A stretch of 64,000 nt of DNA from Rickettsiales bacterium (GTDB taxonomy: Bacteria > Pseudomonadota > Alphaproteobacteria > Rickettsiales > JALZUV01), in the NCBI GenBank assembly GCA_029252805.1, contig JAQXAR010000033.1, forward strand, positions 1-64,000, written 5' to 3'. Of this stretch, positions 20,078 to 30,255 are shown one piece after another. Numbering within the stretch: position 1 is the first letter of the stretch; the number at the start of each line of letters is the position of its first letter. The position numbers were made by a program, and so were the translations under genes. A model generated the notes under the pieces. That model was not told the origin of the DNA and searched no databases. It saw only the letters and a list, made by a program, of their open reading frames with translations.

Positions 20078-21595
20078 ATGAGCACTGCGATGAAGACCGA
20101 AGATACGCCTGAAATTGCTAGTTTAAACGCTCCAGACAAGATCCTCATTGGCGGCGCTGAGGGCAACCCTCAATGGCTCAATTTGAAATACGCCAACCGT
20201 CATGGCCTGATTGCTGGCGCAACCGGCACCGGTAAAACCGTGACGCTTCAGGTGCTGGCTGAAGGCTTCTCGAACGCGGGCGTACCCGTCTTCATGGCCG
20301 ATGTGAAAGGTGATCTTTCTGGCATTTCGCAAACCGGAAAGCCGCATCCAAAAATTGATGAGCGCGTTGAATCTATCGGCATCACTGATTTTGCCCTTGG
20401 CTGCGTCCCCACCATCTTTTGGGATATTTTTGGTAAACAAGGCCATCCCCTTCGCACCACCATTTCGGAAATGGGACCGGTACTCCTGTCGCGCTTGATG
20501 GACCTTACCAACGCGCAAGAAGGCGTCTTACACATCGCTTTTGCCGTCGCTGATGATGAGGGCATGCTGCTGCTCGATCTGAAGGACCTACGCGCGATGC
20601 TCAACTTCATTGCTGAAAATGCGAGAGAACTTAACGAATATGGCCATATCAGCAAAGCCTCTGTCGGCGCCGTTCAGCGCAACCTCCTACAGCTCGAATC
20701 CGAAGGTGCAGAAGCGTTCTTCGGCGAACCAGCCTTAGAGATTGCTGACCTAATGCGCACCACGCGCGACGGGCGCGGTATCGTCAATATTCTCGCAGCG
20801 GATGAACTCATGCGCGCGCCAAAAACCTATTCTACCTTCCTTTTATGGCTACTTTCGGAGCTTTTCGAAACACTGCCAGAAGTAGGCGATCCAGATAAAC
20901 CAAAACTCGTTTTCTTCTTTGATGAAGCTCACCTTCTGTTTGACGATGCGCCCAAAGCACTGGTTAATAAAGTAGAGCAAGTGGTTCGCCTGATTCGCTC
21001 CAAAGGTGTTGGCATCTATTTCGTGACGCAAAGTCCGCTAGATATCCCTGTCGATATTCTCGGCCAGCTTGGTAACCGTGTACAGCACGCCCTGCGCGCC
21101 TTCACACCGAAAGACCAAAAAGCCGTGAAATCCGCAGCGGAAACCTTCCGTCCTAATCCGAACCTGGATACAACAGAGGCCATCACCCAATTAGGTATAG
21201 GTGAAGCACTCGTTTCAACCTTGGAAAAAAAGGGTGAGCCGTCTGTCGTTCAACACACGCTCGTTCGCCCGCCCTCGTCTCGCATGGGCCCAGTGACGGA
21301 ATCAGAGCGCAAGACGATACGAGATAACAGTCCGGTTTCGGGTCAGTATGACAAAGCGATTGATCGTGAATCCGCTTACGAAATTCTGCACACTCGTGCT
21401 GAGAAAGCCGCTGAGTCTGCTACAAAATCGAAAAAAGAAGAAAAGCTAGAGCGCACTTCTACCAAGCGCCGCAGCAACCGTCAGGGCTATATTGAAGCCA
21501 CCACTAAGAGCGTCTTACGCTCGGTTGGAACTTCTTTAGGCCGCAAAATAGCAAAAGCCATCTTACGTGGCATAATGGGAAGTATTTTAAAATAA
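20078..21595 (+). CDS. HerA-type ATPase (DUF853/YjgR family)
   Basis: The 505-residue FtsK/HerA-superfamily ATPase has Walker [15 protein letters not shown] near residue 50, Walker [13 protein letters not shown], and the downstream VTQSPLDIP and [19 protein letters not shown] segments characteristic of the DUF853 (YjgR) group. No partner nuclease (NurA-like) is adjacent. A basic, Ser/Arg-rich C-terminal tail contains KRRSNRQGY. It starts at ATG 20078 after AAGGA and shares one base with thiG (TAATG). Its cellular role is not established; DNA translocation is inferred from the fold. Confidence 0.85.
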   Translation: MSTAMKTEDTPEIASLNAPDKILIGGAEGNPQWLNLKYANRHGLIAGATGTGKTVTLQVLAEGFSNAGVPVFMADVKGDLSGISQTGKPHPKIDERVESIGITDFALGCVPTIFWDIFGKQGHPLRTTISEMGPVLLSRLMDLTNAQEGVLHIAFAVADDEGMLLLDLKDLRAMLNFIAENARELNEYGHISKASVGAVQRNLLQLESEGAEAFFGEPALEIADLMRTTRDGRGIVNILAADELMRAPKTYSTFLLWLLSELFETLPEVGDPDKPKLVFFFDEAHLLFDDAPKALVNKVEQVVRLIRSKGVGIYFVTQSPLDIPVDILGQLGNRVQHALRAFTPKDQKAVKSAAETFRPNPNLDTTEAITQLGIGEALVSTLEKKGEPSVVQHTLVRPPSSRMGPVTESERKTIRDNSPVSGQYDKAIDRESAYEILHTRAEKAAESATKSKKEEKLERTSTKRRSNRQGYIEATTKSVLRSVGTSLGRKIAKAILRGIMGSILK

Positions 21596-22374
21596 TGACA
21601 ATGCAAGACACTCCACTCAAAATCGCCGGTAAAACTTACGAATCACGCCTTCTCGTTGGCACAGGGAAATACAAAGATATGGCGGAAACCAAACAGGCGA
21701 TTATCGCCAGTGGTTCTGAGATCATCACCGTTGCCGTACGCCGCTTAAATGCCGAACAACAACAGCAAATGATAGATGTTCTGCCACCGGAAAAATACAC
21801 TTACCTTCCCAACACCGCAGGTTGCTACGATGCCGAGAGCGCCCTACGCACCTTACGTCTTGCCCGCGAAGCTAGCGGCGAAAAATTGGTAAAGCTTGAA
21901 GTGCTGGGCGATGAAAAAACCCTCTACCCCAACGTGATCGAAACTGTCAAAGCAGCGAGAACTTTGGTGCAAGAGGGCTTTGATGTGATGGCCTATACCA
22001 GTGATGACCTGATCGTTGCGAAAGAGCTGGAACAAATTGGCTGTATCGCCGTCATGCCACTCGGCGCGCCGATCGGTTCAGGCCTCGGCATCCAAAACCC
22101 ACTCAACATTAGGCTGATTGCGGAAGCGCTCAGCGTACCGGTACTGGTTGATGCCGGCGTTGGTACCGCATCCGATGCGGCAATTGCGATGGAACTGGGC
22201 TGTGACGGCGTACTTATGAACACGGCTCTGGCTGAAGCAGCAAACCCCGTGATGATGGCCGAAGCCATGAAACATGCCGTGATTGCAGGCCGTAAGGCCT
22301 ATCTCGCAGGGCGTATGCCCAAGCGTGAATATGGCGTAGCAAGCTCACCCAAGCTGGATAGTAAAGCCGGATAA
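21595..22374 (+). CDS. thiG: thiazole synthase ThiG
   Basis: ThiG builds the thiazole phosphate of thiamine from deoxyxylulose-5-phosphate, dehydroglycine and ThiS thiocarboxylate. The 259-aa TIM-barrel product has [10 protein letters not shown], the Schiff-base Lys100 in [17 protein letters not shown], and the phosphate loops [12 protein letters not shown] and [11 protein letters not shown]. thiS, thiO/thiH and thiE are not adjacent, and no TPP riboswitch is seen, because the start overlaps the previous stop. It converges on yciB with 7 bp between stops. Confidence 0.95.
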   Translation: MTMQDTPLKIAGKTYESRLLVGTGKYKDMAETKQAIIASGSEIITVAVRRLNAEQQQQMIDVLPPEKYTYLPNTAGCYDAESALRTLRLAREASGEKLVKLEVLGDEKTLYPNVIETVKAARTLVQEGFDVMAYTSDDLIVAKELEQIGCIAVMPLGAPIGSGLGIQNPLNIRLIAEALSVPVLVDAGVGTASDAAIAMELGCDGVLMNTALAEAANPVMMAEAMKHAVIAGRKAYLAGRMPKREYGVASSPKLDSKAG

Positions 22375-22381
22375 ACTCGCT

Positions 22382-22921
22382 TTATTTCAATGCTTCCTGA
22401 TCAAGAAGATGGCGCTTAATGAGCGGCATCTGGCACATCAGGAATAGTAAGGTGAGCGGCAACATGCCAAATACTTTAAAATTAACCCAGAACTCTTCTG
22501 GGTAATTACGCCAAACATATTCATTCAAACCGGCTAGAAAGATAAATAACCCTGCCCAGCGGAATGATAAGATACGCCACCCCTGCTCAGTCATCTGGAT
22601 GGCCATTTGCATCATGTATTTTAAAGGTGGTTTTTGCAGCAAAGTACCTACGATAAGAATCGCGGCGAATAGAAGGTTAATAATGGTCGGCTTCATCTTA
22701 ATAAAGATCGGATCTTCAAATATTAAGGTTAACCCACCAAACACCCCGACTAATATAGCGGAAATAAGCGGGTTAAACGGCACTTTCTTCTCTTTAATAT
22801 AGAGCACCGTCACAGAAATAGCCGTAGCAACCATAAGCACCAGCGTCGCCGTCATCAGCCCTGCCTTCTGGTAGGTGATGAAAAAAGCCGCTAACGGCAG
22901 TATTTCTAATATGAATTTCAT
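22382..22921 (-). CDS. yciB: inner membrane protein YciB/IspZ (septation protein A family)
   Basis: The polytopic protein has about 179 residues and five to six hydrophobic segments. It shows the family pattern: ILPLAAFFITYQKAG near the start, PTIINLLFAAILIVG, then WRILSFRWAGLFIFLAGLNEYVWRNYPEEFWVNFKVFG and a C-terminal TLLFLMCQMPLIKRHL. E. coli YciB interacts with division and envelope proteins; its biochemical activity is unknown. The ATG at 22921 is preferred; a GTG three codons earlier (22930) is possible. It is divergent from phoB. Confidence 0.88.
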   Translation of the reverse strand: MKFILEILPLAAFFITYQKAGLMTATLVLMVATAISVTVLYIKEKKVPFNPLISAILVGVFGGLTLIFEDPIFIKMKPTIINLLFAAILIVGTLLQKPPLKYMMQMAIQMTEQGWRILSFRWAGLFIFLAGLNEYVWRNYPEEFWVNFKVFGMLPLTLLFLMCQMPLIKRHLLDQEALK

Positions 22922-22960
22922 GGACTTCACACTCTAATGATGTAATTTTACGACAGAAAA

Positions 22961-22976
22961 TTAACGCAAATCTAAC
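22961..22976 (+). promoter_or_regulatory. near-match CtrA box upstream of phoB
   Basis: TTAA, seven bases, then CTAAC: one mismatch to the CtrA consensus TTAA-N7-TTAAC. It lies 67 bp upstream of the chosen phoB start. Such sites arise by chance in A/T-rich spacers, so this is only a lead. Confidence 0.25.
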
Positions 22977-23042
22977 CTTTTGCCGTTACAAAACACGTAA
23001 CCAGTATCCGCGCAAGCGGTAATCATGCAGTATAAGGACATT

Positions 23043-23765
23043 ATGGATACCACAATTTTGATTGTTGAAGACGAAGAAGCCATCGTCACCATGTTACGTT
23101 ATAACTTGGAAAAAGAAGGCTACAACGTCGAGTCAACCGATGATGGTGAGGAAGCCCTCACCATGGTTAAGGAACATCGCCCTGATGTTATCGTATTAGA
23201 TTGGATGCTGCCTTCAATGAGCGGCATCGAGGTTTGCGAGGCATTACGTCGCAACAATGATACCAAAGGGATTCCTATCATCATGCTTTCCGCTCGCGGT
23301 GAAGAAGGTGATCGTATTCAAGGACTCGATGCTGGCGCGGATGATTATATGATCAAACCGTTCAGCCCATCTGAGCTTAATGCTCGTATTCGCGCGGTTT
23401 TCCGTCGCTTCCGCCCTGCGCTTTCTGAAAAGGTTCTGACCTTCTCTGATGTTCGTGTGGACTTGGCGGCACATAAAGTATGGCGTGCGGATAAAGAAAT
23501 TCATCTCAGCCCAACTGAGTTTTCACTTCTTCAGTACCTCATGGAGCACCCTGGCCGCGTATTCTCACGCGAACAGCTACTTGATTCCGTTTGGGGACAC
23601 GATATTTACGTAGAACTTCGTACGGTGGATGTTCACATTCGTCGTCTCCGTAAAGGTCTCAACCCAGAAGGTGAAATGCAAGAACTCATCCGTACCGTGC
23701 GCTCCGCAGGCTATGCATTAGAAGAAGTCACCACGGCAGAAGAAGAAAAGCCGGAAGACGTCTAG
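23043..23765 (+). CDS. phoB: phosphate-type response regulator PhoB
   Basis: OmpR-family response regulator. From the ATG at 23043 (AAGGAC 6 nt upstream) the 240-aa product has a complete receiver: acidic pair in VEDEEA, phospho-acceptor Asp in VIVLDWMLP, Thr/Ser switch in MLSARGEE and Lys in DDYMIKPFSPSE. A winged helix follows with ELRTVDVHIRRLRKGL. The sequence and length fit PhoB well. phoR, phoU and pst genes are not adjacent, unlike the usual alphaproteobacterial order, but phoX follows by 32 bp. Four Pho-box-like sites in the window support a phosphate role. Confidence 0.85.
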   Translation: MDTTILIVEDEEAIVTMLRYNLEKEGYNVESTDDGEEALTMVKEHRPDVIVLDWMLPSMSGIEVCEALRRNNDTKGIPIIMLSARGEEGDRIQGLDAGADDYMIKPFSPSELNARIRAVFRRFRPALSEKVLTFSDVRVDLAAHKVWRADKEIHLSPTEFSLLQYLMEHPGRVFSREQLLDSVWGHDIYVELRTVDVHIRRLRKGLNPEGEMQELIRTVRSAGYALEEVTTAEEEKPEDV

Positions 23766-23797
23766 CATTTCTCTCTACCTACCTTTATAGTTTCAAG

Positions 23798-25633
23798 GTG
23801 AGTGATTTTTTAAATATTTTATCCACGCGCTTAAGCCGTCGTAACCTGCTGCAAGCAGGCACAGCGGGGGCTGCATTGAGCCTACTTCCCTCCGCTTCGC
23901 TTAAGGCGATGGGCGGCGTAGGTTCATCAACCAGTGCTTCCAATGCATTCGACCTCAGTTTCACCTCTGTCGCTAAAGGCTATACCGAAAATTTACTGGG
24001 GGCAGCGGGCTATCAAGCGCAAATCCTGATGCGCTGGGGCGATCCTCTTTTCGCTAACGCAGCGGACTTCGATCCACTCAATCTAACGGCTGATATCCAA
24101 TCTAAGAGCTTTGGCTATAATAACGACTTTATCGCTTACATGCCCCTCAATGGCAGTAGCAGCCACGGGCTCCTACACGTGAATCATGAATATACCAACG
24201 CCCACCTCATGTTCTCCGCTACGCGCAAAAAAGATTCCAGCGAAACCATTAGTGAAGAAGAATTACGCATCGAACAAGCCGCGCACGGCTTCTCAATGCT
24301 TGAGGTCAAACGTGATAAAACCGGATTGTGGGAACCCATTCTAGACAGCCGCTATCAACGACGCGTCACCGCCACCACGCCCATCCATATTAGCGGCCCA
24401 GCAGCAGGCAACGCACGCCTAAGCACCAAGGCAGACCCACAAGGCAAAACTGTACTCGGAACGGTTGGAAATTGCGCAGGTGGAGTCACCCCTTGGGGCA
24501 CCGTACTCGTCTCCGAAGAGAATATCGATGGCTACTTTAATGGCAAAACCGATGGCACTGAGGCGGAAAATCACGCACGCTATACGATCGCCAAACGAGG
24601 CTATTACGGCTGGCACCGCATCCATGAACGCTTCGATATTACCCAAACGCCTAATGAACCTAACCGCTTTGGCTGGGTTGTTGAATACGATCCCTATGAT
24701 CCTTTCTCGCAACCGGTAAAACGCACGGCACTGGGCCGCTTCAAGCATGAAAGCGCCACCTGCGCCACTGCGCCTGATGGCCGCTTGGTTATTTATTCCG
24801 GTGATGATGATTATTTCGAATATATTTACCGTTTTGTGTCCGATGATAAAATCAACCTCACCCACAAAGCGGCCAATGCCAACCTGCTTGATAAAGGCAC
24901 GCTTTCTGTCGCTAAGTTCCTCGATGATGGATCGCTAACATGGCTTCCCCTCATTTACGGTGAGAACGGATTGGATAAATCGAACAGGTTTACCTCCCAA
25001 GCCGATCTGTTGATCGAGGCCCGCCGTGCCGGTGACATACTGGGCGCCACTAAGATGGACCGCCCCGAAGGCATCGCTATCCAGCCTTATACCAATGCTG
25101 TGTTTGTTTCGCTAACCCGAAATCCAAAACGCAAGGTGGCCAATAGCGCCAACACCCGCGCCGCCAATAAAGGCGGGCATATCATCAAACTCCTCCCTCC
25201 CGGAGGCGATCATGCGGCGGATAAATTCCTATGGGATACACCTATCCTCGCCGGCGACCCTGATAGCGACACACCGGATTATAACGGAAAACGCGTAGGC
25301 CAATCTGGCTGGTTTGGCAACCCTGACAATCTTGCCTTCCATCCATCTGGCAGCTTATGGATTGCGACCGATGGCATGCCAAAAAGCTACGGCATTGCCG
25401 ATGGCCTCTATGCGACCGATAATCACACCGCACCCAAATGCTTCCTACGCGCTCCTAAAGGTGCCGAGGTGACCGGCCCCTGCTTTACCCCTGATGGCGA
25501 AACGCTGTTCCTCTCCATCCAGCATCCGGGGGAAGATAAAGGTTCGACCTTCGACGAACCAAGCACCCGATGGCCAGATTTCGACGATAGCCTGCCGCCC
25601 CGTCCAAGCGTGATTGCGGTAACGAAGAGTTAG
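23798..25633 (+). CDS. phoX: PhoX-family (DUF839) alkaline phosphatase, Tat-exported
   Basis: The 611-aa product carries a twin-arginine signal (LSRRNLLQAG followed by a short hydrophobic run), so a folded, metal-bound enzyme is exported. The body is PhoX-like: HGLLHVNHEYTN, GGVTPWGTVLVSEEN, MDRPEGIAIQPYT, and WFGNPDNLAFHPSGSLWIATDGM, with many acidic residues suited to Ca/Fe ligands. PhoX hydrolyses phosphomonoesters in the periplasm. It follows phoB by 32 bp with no terminator and starts with GTG, so the two are probably co-transcribed as a phosphate-scavenging unit. A nearby weak start leaves the first residues uncertain. Confidence 0.85.
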   Translation: MSDFLNILSTRLSRRNLLQAGTAGAALSLLPSASLKAMGGVGSSTSASNAFDLSFTSVAKGYTENLLGAAGYQAQILMRWGDPLFANAADFDPLNLTADIQSKSFGYNNDFIAYMPLNGSSSHGLLHVNHEYTNAHLMFSATRKKDSSETISEEELRIEQAAHGFSMLEVKRDKTGLWEPILDSRYQRRVTATTPIHISGPAAGNARLSTKADPQGKTVLGTVGNCAGGVTPWGTVLVSEENIDGYFNGKTDGTEAENHARYTIAKRGYYGWHRIHERFDITQTPNEPNRFGWVVEYDPYDPFSQPVKRTALGRFKHESATCATAPDGRLVIYSGDDDYFEYIYRFVSDDKINLTHKAANANLLDKGTLSVAKFLDDGSLTWLPLIYGENGLDKSNRFTSQADLLIEARRAGDILGATKMDRPEGIAIQPYTNAVFVSLTRNPKRKVANSANTRAANKGGHIIKLLPPGGDHAADKFLWDTPILAGDPDSDTPDYNGKRVGQSGWFGNPDNLAFHPSGSLWIATDGMPKSYGIADGLYATDNHTAPKCFLRAPKGAEVTGPCFTPDGETLFLSIQHPGEDKGSTFDEPSTRWPDFDDSLPPRPSVIAVTKS

Positions 25634-25635
25634 CG

Positions 25636-26079
25636 GTGGATTTTCACATTCGTGCCCCCGTCGTAAACGATGCGCCTGTCATCCAAAATTTACTGGATGA
25701 GTTGGGTTATAAAATAACAGAAGAACAGATTACGGATAAGATACAGAAGCTTGATGAGCAAAAAAGCTATCAAGCATTTGTCGCCGAAATGGATAGCCGT
25801 GTTATTGGCTTTATGAGTTTTCACATCATAGACTGGTTTCACCAAACCGATTGTATGGCTCGGCTAAGCGCTTTGGTGGTTGATAAGAGCTACCGACGGA
25901 AAGGCCTAGGAAACATCCTCATTCAGCTAGCAGAAACACAAGCTTTACAGGCAGGTTGTACGGTCATGGAGCTAAGTAGCAACTTGCGTCGAAAAACAAA
26001 GGGAACGTATGAATTCTACCTTGCACACCGCTACCGCAATATGAAAGATCAAACCACTTATTTCCGCAAAAACCTGTAG
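25636..26079 (+). CDS. GNAT-family N-acetyltransferase
   Basis: The 147-aa product has the GNAT acetyl-CoA motif (LVVDKSYRRKGLGNILIQLAE, the V-x-x-x-x-R-x-x-G pattern), a preceding beta strand region VIGFMSFHIIDWF and a C-terminal YEFYLAHRYR segment that often precedes the substrate-closing loop. The substrate cannot be told from sequence. It starts with GTG 2 bp after the phoX stop, so it may be co-transcribed with phoB-phoX. It ends at a palindrome shared with sucA. Confidence 0.8.
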   Translation: MDFHIRAPVVNDAPVIQNLLDELGYKITEEQITDKIQKLDEQKSYQAFVAEMDSRVIGFMSFHIIDWFHQTDCMARLSALVVDKSYRRKGLGNILIQLAETQALQAGCTVMELSSNLRRKTKGTYEFYLAHRYRNMKDQTTYFRKNL

Positions 26080-26105
26080 TCATGCCGGCCTAACGCCGCA
26101 ATGAC
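26079..26105. terminator. palindrome between GNAT and sucA stops
   Basis: GTCAT (79-83) pairs with ATGAC (101-105), and inside them GCcGGC pairs with GCCGC around CTAAC with one bulge. On the plus strand it is followed by AAAAACTCTTTAAAA. It starts with the last base of the GNAT stop and lies 18 bp from the sucA stop, so it can end both transcripts. The outer GTCATTGC-type arm also occurs in the hairpin block at 44206-44277. Confidence 0.6.
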
Positions 26106-26122
26106 AAAAACTCTTTAAAACC

Positions 26123-29047
26123 TTAGGCCGCTTTTGCCTTCTTACCGCGTTGCCTTGAGGATTTACCGAGCGTCAATGCATCGTTGATAAGCAGATCTTG
26201 CTGGCGGTTGTGAATACTCACATAACCCGCTGCTGGAGACGCCGCTTCTGGGCGGCCTGCATATTTGATCTTGCAGCATTCTTGATCCAACTCATCAAGC
26301 ACATCACCCATACGTGGACCAATGAAACGCCAAGCGCCCATATTTTCAGGCTCTTCTTGTGCCCACATGACTTCGACATCTTTGTTCGCTTTGAGATAAC
26401 CTTGCATAACATCCTGAATCTCAGCATGTGGGAAAGGATAATACTGCTCTACACGCACAATCGCGACATCTTTTTGCTTACGCTCTTCGCGCGCCTGATA
26501 GAGATCGTAATAGACCTTACCACTGGTGAAAATCACACGTTTGACCTTCTTATCATCCATCTTATCGACTTCAGGAATCACACGTTGGAACGTCTCTTTC
26601 GGGCCAAAATCAGCGAGGGTTGATTGGCAAAGCTTATGACGTAACAACGATTTCGGCGCCATCACGATCAATGGCTTACGGAAATCACGATGCATCTGAC
26701 GACGCAAAGCATGAAAATAGTTTGCCGGCGTCGTGATATTCACAATCTGCCAGTTATCTTCCCCACATTGCTGTAAGAATCGCTCTAAGCGTGCCGAGCT
26801 ATGCTCCGGCCCTTGACCTTCATAGCCATGCGGCAGCAACATCACCAAGCCGCTCATACGCAGCCATTTGATCTCGCCAGAGGAGATGAACTGATCAATC
26901 ATGATCTGCGCACCGTTAACGAAATCACCAAATTGCGCTTCCCAAATCGTGAGGCCATTCGGCTCCGCGAGGGAATAACCATATTCAAAACCAAGAATCG
27001 CATATTCGGAGAGCGAAGAGTTAATCGGCTCGAAAAGCGCCTGCTCTTTCTGAATATGATTAAGCGGCATATAACGGTCTTCATTCACCTGATCGGTCAA
27101 AACCGAATGACGATGCGAGAAAGTTCCGCGTTCAGAGTCCTGACCGGAAATACGCACAGGCGTACCTTCTGTGACAAGCGAACCAAACGCGAGCGCTTCG
27201 CCCATGGCCCAGTCAATATTCTCGCCGGTTTCCATCATTTGCACTTTTGTGCCCATTTGGCGCTTAATTTTACTGTTCAAATTAAAGTCACTTGGCACTT
27301 CTGTCAGCTTCATGCCGATTTTCTTCAAATCAGCGATTTTCATGCCCGTTTTACCGGCTGGGTGCGACTTATTCGGATCCGGTTTTTTCAAACCTTGCCA
27401 TTCACCCTCTAACCAACCCGCTTTGTTTGGCGAGAAATTCTTGGCCGTATCATGATCTTTTTCGAACTGTATCTTGAACTCTTTGAAAATACCGTCGACA
27501 CCCTCTTGCGTGATAAAACTTTCCGCAATTAACTGCTCGGCGTAGATCGTCGCCGGAGACTTCTTCAGCTTGATCGCTTTATACATGAGAGGCTGCGTGA
27601 ACATCGGCTCATCGCCTTCATTATGGCCGTAACGACGGTAACAGAACACATCCACCACCACATCGCGGCCAAATTCCTGACGGAAATCTACTGCGAGTTT
27701 ACACACATAAGCCACTGCTTCAGGATCATCACCATTCACATGGAAAATCGGCGCCTGCACCGTCTTCGCCACATCCGATGGATAAGGCGTGAAACGTGAA
27801 TTTTTAGGACTCGTCGTAAAGCCAATTTGGTTATTCACGATGATATGCAACGTTCCGCCCGAGCGATACCCTTTAAGCTCTGCAAAAGAGAGAGACTCAG
27901 GCACCACACCCTGACCAGCAAAGGCCGCATCCCCATGCATCAAAATCGGCATGGCCAGTTTTTTGGCTTCAATATCGCCCATTTGACGAAGCTTCGCACG
28001 GGTACGACCACAAACGACAGGGTTCACCGCCTCCAAATGCGAAGGGTTGGCAGAAAGCGATAAATGCACATTTTTGCCATTATAAGTACGGTCCGTTGAC
28101 AGGCCTAAATGATATTTCACATCACCCGAACTTTCGACCCATTCAGGGAAATCGAGATTCCCGTTAAAGATAGATAGAAGCTCCACATAAGGACGCCCCA
28201 TCACCGCCGTGACCACATTCAAACGGCCCCGATGCGGCATACCAATACCGACATCCTTTACGCCAAGCTCAGCCGCTTGCGCAATCGCACGATCTAGGCC
28301 AGAAATCACCGTATCGCCCCCTTGGATGGAGAAACGTTTTGAGCCTGTGTATTTTACATGTACGAAATCTTCAAAGGCTTCCACTTCAACCAATTTGCGC
28401 AGAATTTCTGTCTTTTCTTCCGCCGGAATATTCGGACGCCCACGCGCCGATTCAATACGACGCTGAATCCAACTTTTTTGCTCTGGATACTGGATATGCA
28501 TAAATTCCACACCCATTTTACCGCAATAGGTATTACGCAGCAGATTCAAAATCTCACGCATCGTGGCAGTTTCCATACCCAATACACCATCGATAAAGAT
28601 AGGCTTATCCATATTGTCAGGGCCAAAGCCGTAAGTCGCTGGATCTAGCTCAGCATGATATTTATTCGGCTCTTGCTGTAACGGATCCAAATCTGCAATC
28701 AGATGGCCGCGCACACGATAAGCACGAATCATCATAATCGCGCGTAAGCTTTCCTGCGTGCTGGCAATATCCGTACCGCCGCCTTTAACCGCTTTATTGG
28801 TTTTGGCTTGTGCCGTCTCATCCGCTTCGCCAATCACGCGCGTTTCATCATGTGCCCAGCTGGCTGACCCCACCGCCGAACGAACCGCATGCGGATTATC
28901 GCCAAAGCCAGCAAAGAAGCTCTGCCAACTCGCATCCACCGCGCTCGGGTTTTCAGCCCAACGCTCGTACATTTCTTCAACAAATACCGCGTTCAACGCA
29001 CTTAATTGCGTGTCATCGCTAAGGAAAGGGTCGTTTTGGTGTGTCAT
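26123..29047 (-). CDS. sucA: 2-oxoglutarate dehydrogenase E1 component SucA
   Basis: Thiamine-diphosphate E1 of the oxoglutarate dehydrogenase complex; it decarboxylates 2-oxoglutarate and passes succinyl to E2. The 974-aa product has the N-terminal FVEEMYERWAENPSAVDASW helix, MPHRGRLNVV, the ThDP/Mg motif GDAAFAGQG, GHNEGDEP and the C-terminal YPFPH and YAGRPEAASPA blocks. The length is normal. sucB, usually immediately downstream, is absent: a GNAT on the opposite strand follows. Upstream on the same strand is an unknown gene and then sucD. Confidence 0.97.
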   Translation of the reverse strand: MTHQNDPFLSDDTQLSALNAVFVEEMYERWAENPSAVDASWQSFFAGFGDNPHAVRSAVGSASWAHDETRVIGEADETAQAKTNKAVKGGGTDIASTQESLRAIMMIRAYRVRGHLIADLDPLQQEPNKYHAELDPATYGFGPDNMDKPIFIDGVLGMETATMREILNLLRNTYCGKMGVEFMHIQYPEQKSWIQRRIESARGRPNIPAEEKTEILRKLVEVEAFEDFVHVKYTGSKRFSIQGGDTVISGLDRAIAQAAELGVKDVGIGMPHRGRLNVVTAVMGRPYVELLSIFNGNLDFPEWVESSGDVKYHLGLSTDRTYNGKNVHLSLSANPSHLEAVNPVVCGRTRAKLRQMGDIEAKKLAMPILMHGDAAFAGQGVVPESLSFAELKGYRSGGTLHIIVNNQIGFTTSPKNSRFTPYPSDVAKTVQAPIFHVNGDDPEAVAYVCKLAVDFRQEFGRDVVVDVFCYRRYGHNEGDEPMFTQPLMYKAIKLKKSPATIYAEQLIAESFITQEGVDGIFKEFKIQFEKDHDTAKNFSPNKAGWLEGEWQGLKKPDPNKSHPAGKTGMKIADLKKIGMKLTEVPSDFNLNSKIKRQMGTKVQMMETGENIDWAMGEALAFGSLVTEGTPVRISGQDSERGTFSHRHSVLTDQVNEDRYMPLNHIQKEQALFEPINSSLSEYAILGFEYGYSLAEPNGLTIWEAQFGDFVNGAQIMIDQFISSGEIKWLRMSGLVMLLPHGYEGQGPEHSSARLERFLQQCGEDNWQIVNITTPANYFHALRRQMHRDFRKPLIVMAPKSLLRHKLCQSTLADFGPKETFQRVIPEVDKMDDKKVKRVIFTSGKVYYDLYQAREERKQKDVAIVRVEQYYPFPHAEIQDVMQGYLKANKDVEVMWAQEEPENMGAWRFIGPRMGDVLDELDQECCKIKYAGRPEAASPAAGYVSIHNRQQDLLINDALTLGKSSRQRGKKAKAA

Positions 29048-29240
29048 CAGTTTTCTTTCTTCAAAAATCAGAAAATTGCCAAGTATATTCTATACACCAA
29101 AAGGTATCATTTTTGCGCTAATCGCAAGCAAAAGCCGCACTGAAAATCAAAAAATCGGCGCAAAAAAACAAATGAGGATATCCATGACATGGAGTTCTTG
29201 GAGATAAGGAAAAGAATGAAGGCAGAAATACTAGATAAAA

Positions 29241-30200
29241 CTAATACGCCATACCGGAAAGTTGCGGACTGAGCGACGCTTGAATAGTCTTCAAAAGCAC
29301 CCTTACGTGAGAGGGTAACACTCCAGAGCTTTCAATCTCATCAATCTTTGCTGCTAGTTGTGCTGGATCAAGGTCAATCGCCGCCAACTGATCTGCAAAT
29401 TTTCCAAACTGCTCTTTACCAGCTTTAACTCCCGCCTTACGAAGTCCATTAATTAACTTCTCTAAGCTTTCATTCTGAACAGCCGCCTCATCTTGAACAG
29501 GCGCGTCATGCGCAAAATTTTCAAGCCGCTCTGTCATTCCTATCAATATATTGAGCGCAGGCTGACTTTCTCGACGTGTCGCTTCTATTTTTGCTTCTTT
29601 TAAAAATCCATTCAGCTTAGACGTTAAGGCCGTATAAGCGACACTCACCTCAGGTTCATTCGGCCCATCTACTCTGAGCACATCAAGATGATCACGTTGC
29701 ATTGTTCTAATTTGTCCCTTGAGTGACTTATTACCATCGAACAGATTATAGACCCCTTCCAGATGCTTATGCATTTCTTCAGCCAAGCCTTTGCTCCAAG
29801 CAGTCACTTGTTCTTTATTTTCTGACTTCAGTTTGATTAAATTGGTGGAAACTTTTGCGCCCCTCTCTTTCATATAGGCAATCAACTCCTCCTGAAGTTC
29901 TAGATTAATAACCGCCACAACATCTTGTGTCTTTCCTCCAGCATTACTCACCGAATCAACCTGAGTGAAGATTGGCTTACCTGCACCGTCAGCCTTTCTC
30001 TTGAAATGGTCAGAGATTGGCCCGGCCCTCTTATTATCAATATCTGGAAGAACTAATTTATAGCCGGAAACACCTGTTATTCTCGAATCCATCACCTCAA
30101 TAGAAGCTTCCTCTGCCGAAAACTTAGAATCAAAAATCCCTAAAACACCCTCTAAAGGATGCAAATCAATCGCACTGAGCGGTCTAATATCTTGTACCAT
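29241..30200 (-). CDS. unknown protein between sucD and sucA
   Basis: I do not recognise the 319-residue product. It is soluble, Cys-free and rich in Glu, Lys and Leu, with long predicted helices (LINGLRKAGVKAGKEQFGKF, LAAKIDEIESSGVLPSHVRV). No signal peptide, membrane segment or catalytic motif is seen. It lies 55 bp downstream of sucD and 193 bp upstream of sucA, all on the minus strand, so it may ride on the sucD message. A TCA-cycle role should not be assumed from position alone. The spacer 29048-29240 holds a small TTGCG/CGCAA hairpin but no gene I can support. Confidence 0.7.
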   Translation of the reverse strand: MVQDIRPLSAIDLHPLEGVLGIFDSKFSAEEASIEVMDSRITGVSGYKLVLPDIDNKRAGPISDHFKRKADGAGKPIFTQVDSVSNAGGKTQDVVAVINLELQEELIAYMKERGAKVSTNLIKLKSENKEQVTAWSKGLAEEMHKHLEGVYNLFDGNKSLKGQIRTMQRDHLDVLRVDGPNEPEVSVAYTALTSKLNGFLKEAKIEATRRESQPALNILIGMTERLENFAHDAPVQDEAAVQNESLEKLINGLRKAGVKAGKEQFGKFADQLAAIDLDPAQLAAKIDEIESSGVLPSHVRVLLKTIQASLSPQLSGMAY

Positions 30201-30255
30201 AGATACAGGATACCACCCTTATGTTACCAAAATATTAAGAAAACCTAATACTTAG

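Noticed and set aside
21530-21640. thiamine (TPP) riboswitch before thiG
   Set aside because: thiG begins within the preceding stop codon; there is no leader and no thi-box sequence.
22949-22960. possible PhoB autoregulatory site upstream of phoB
   Set aside because: Only a single weak half-unit (CTGTCGT on the minus strand) is present, in the wrong orientation for phoB, with no second unit at 11 bp.
29207-29264. 18-codon ORF after AAGGAAAAGA on the plus strand
   Set aside because: It is very short, runs into the end of the minus-strand gene and has no recognisable features.
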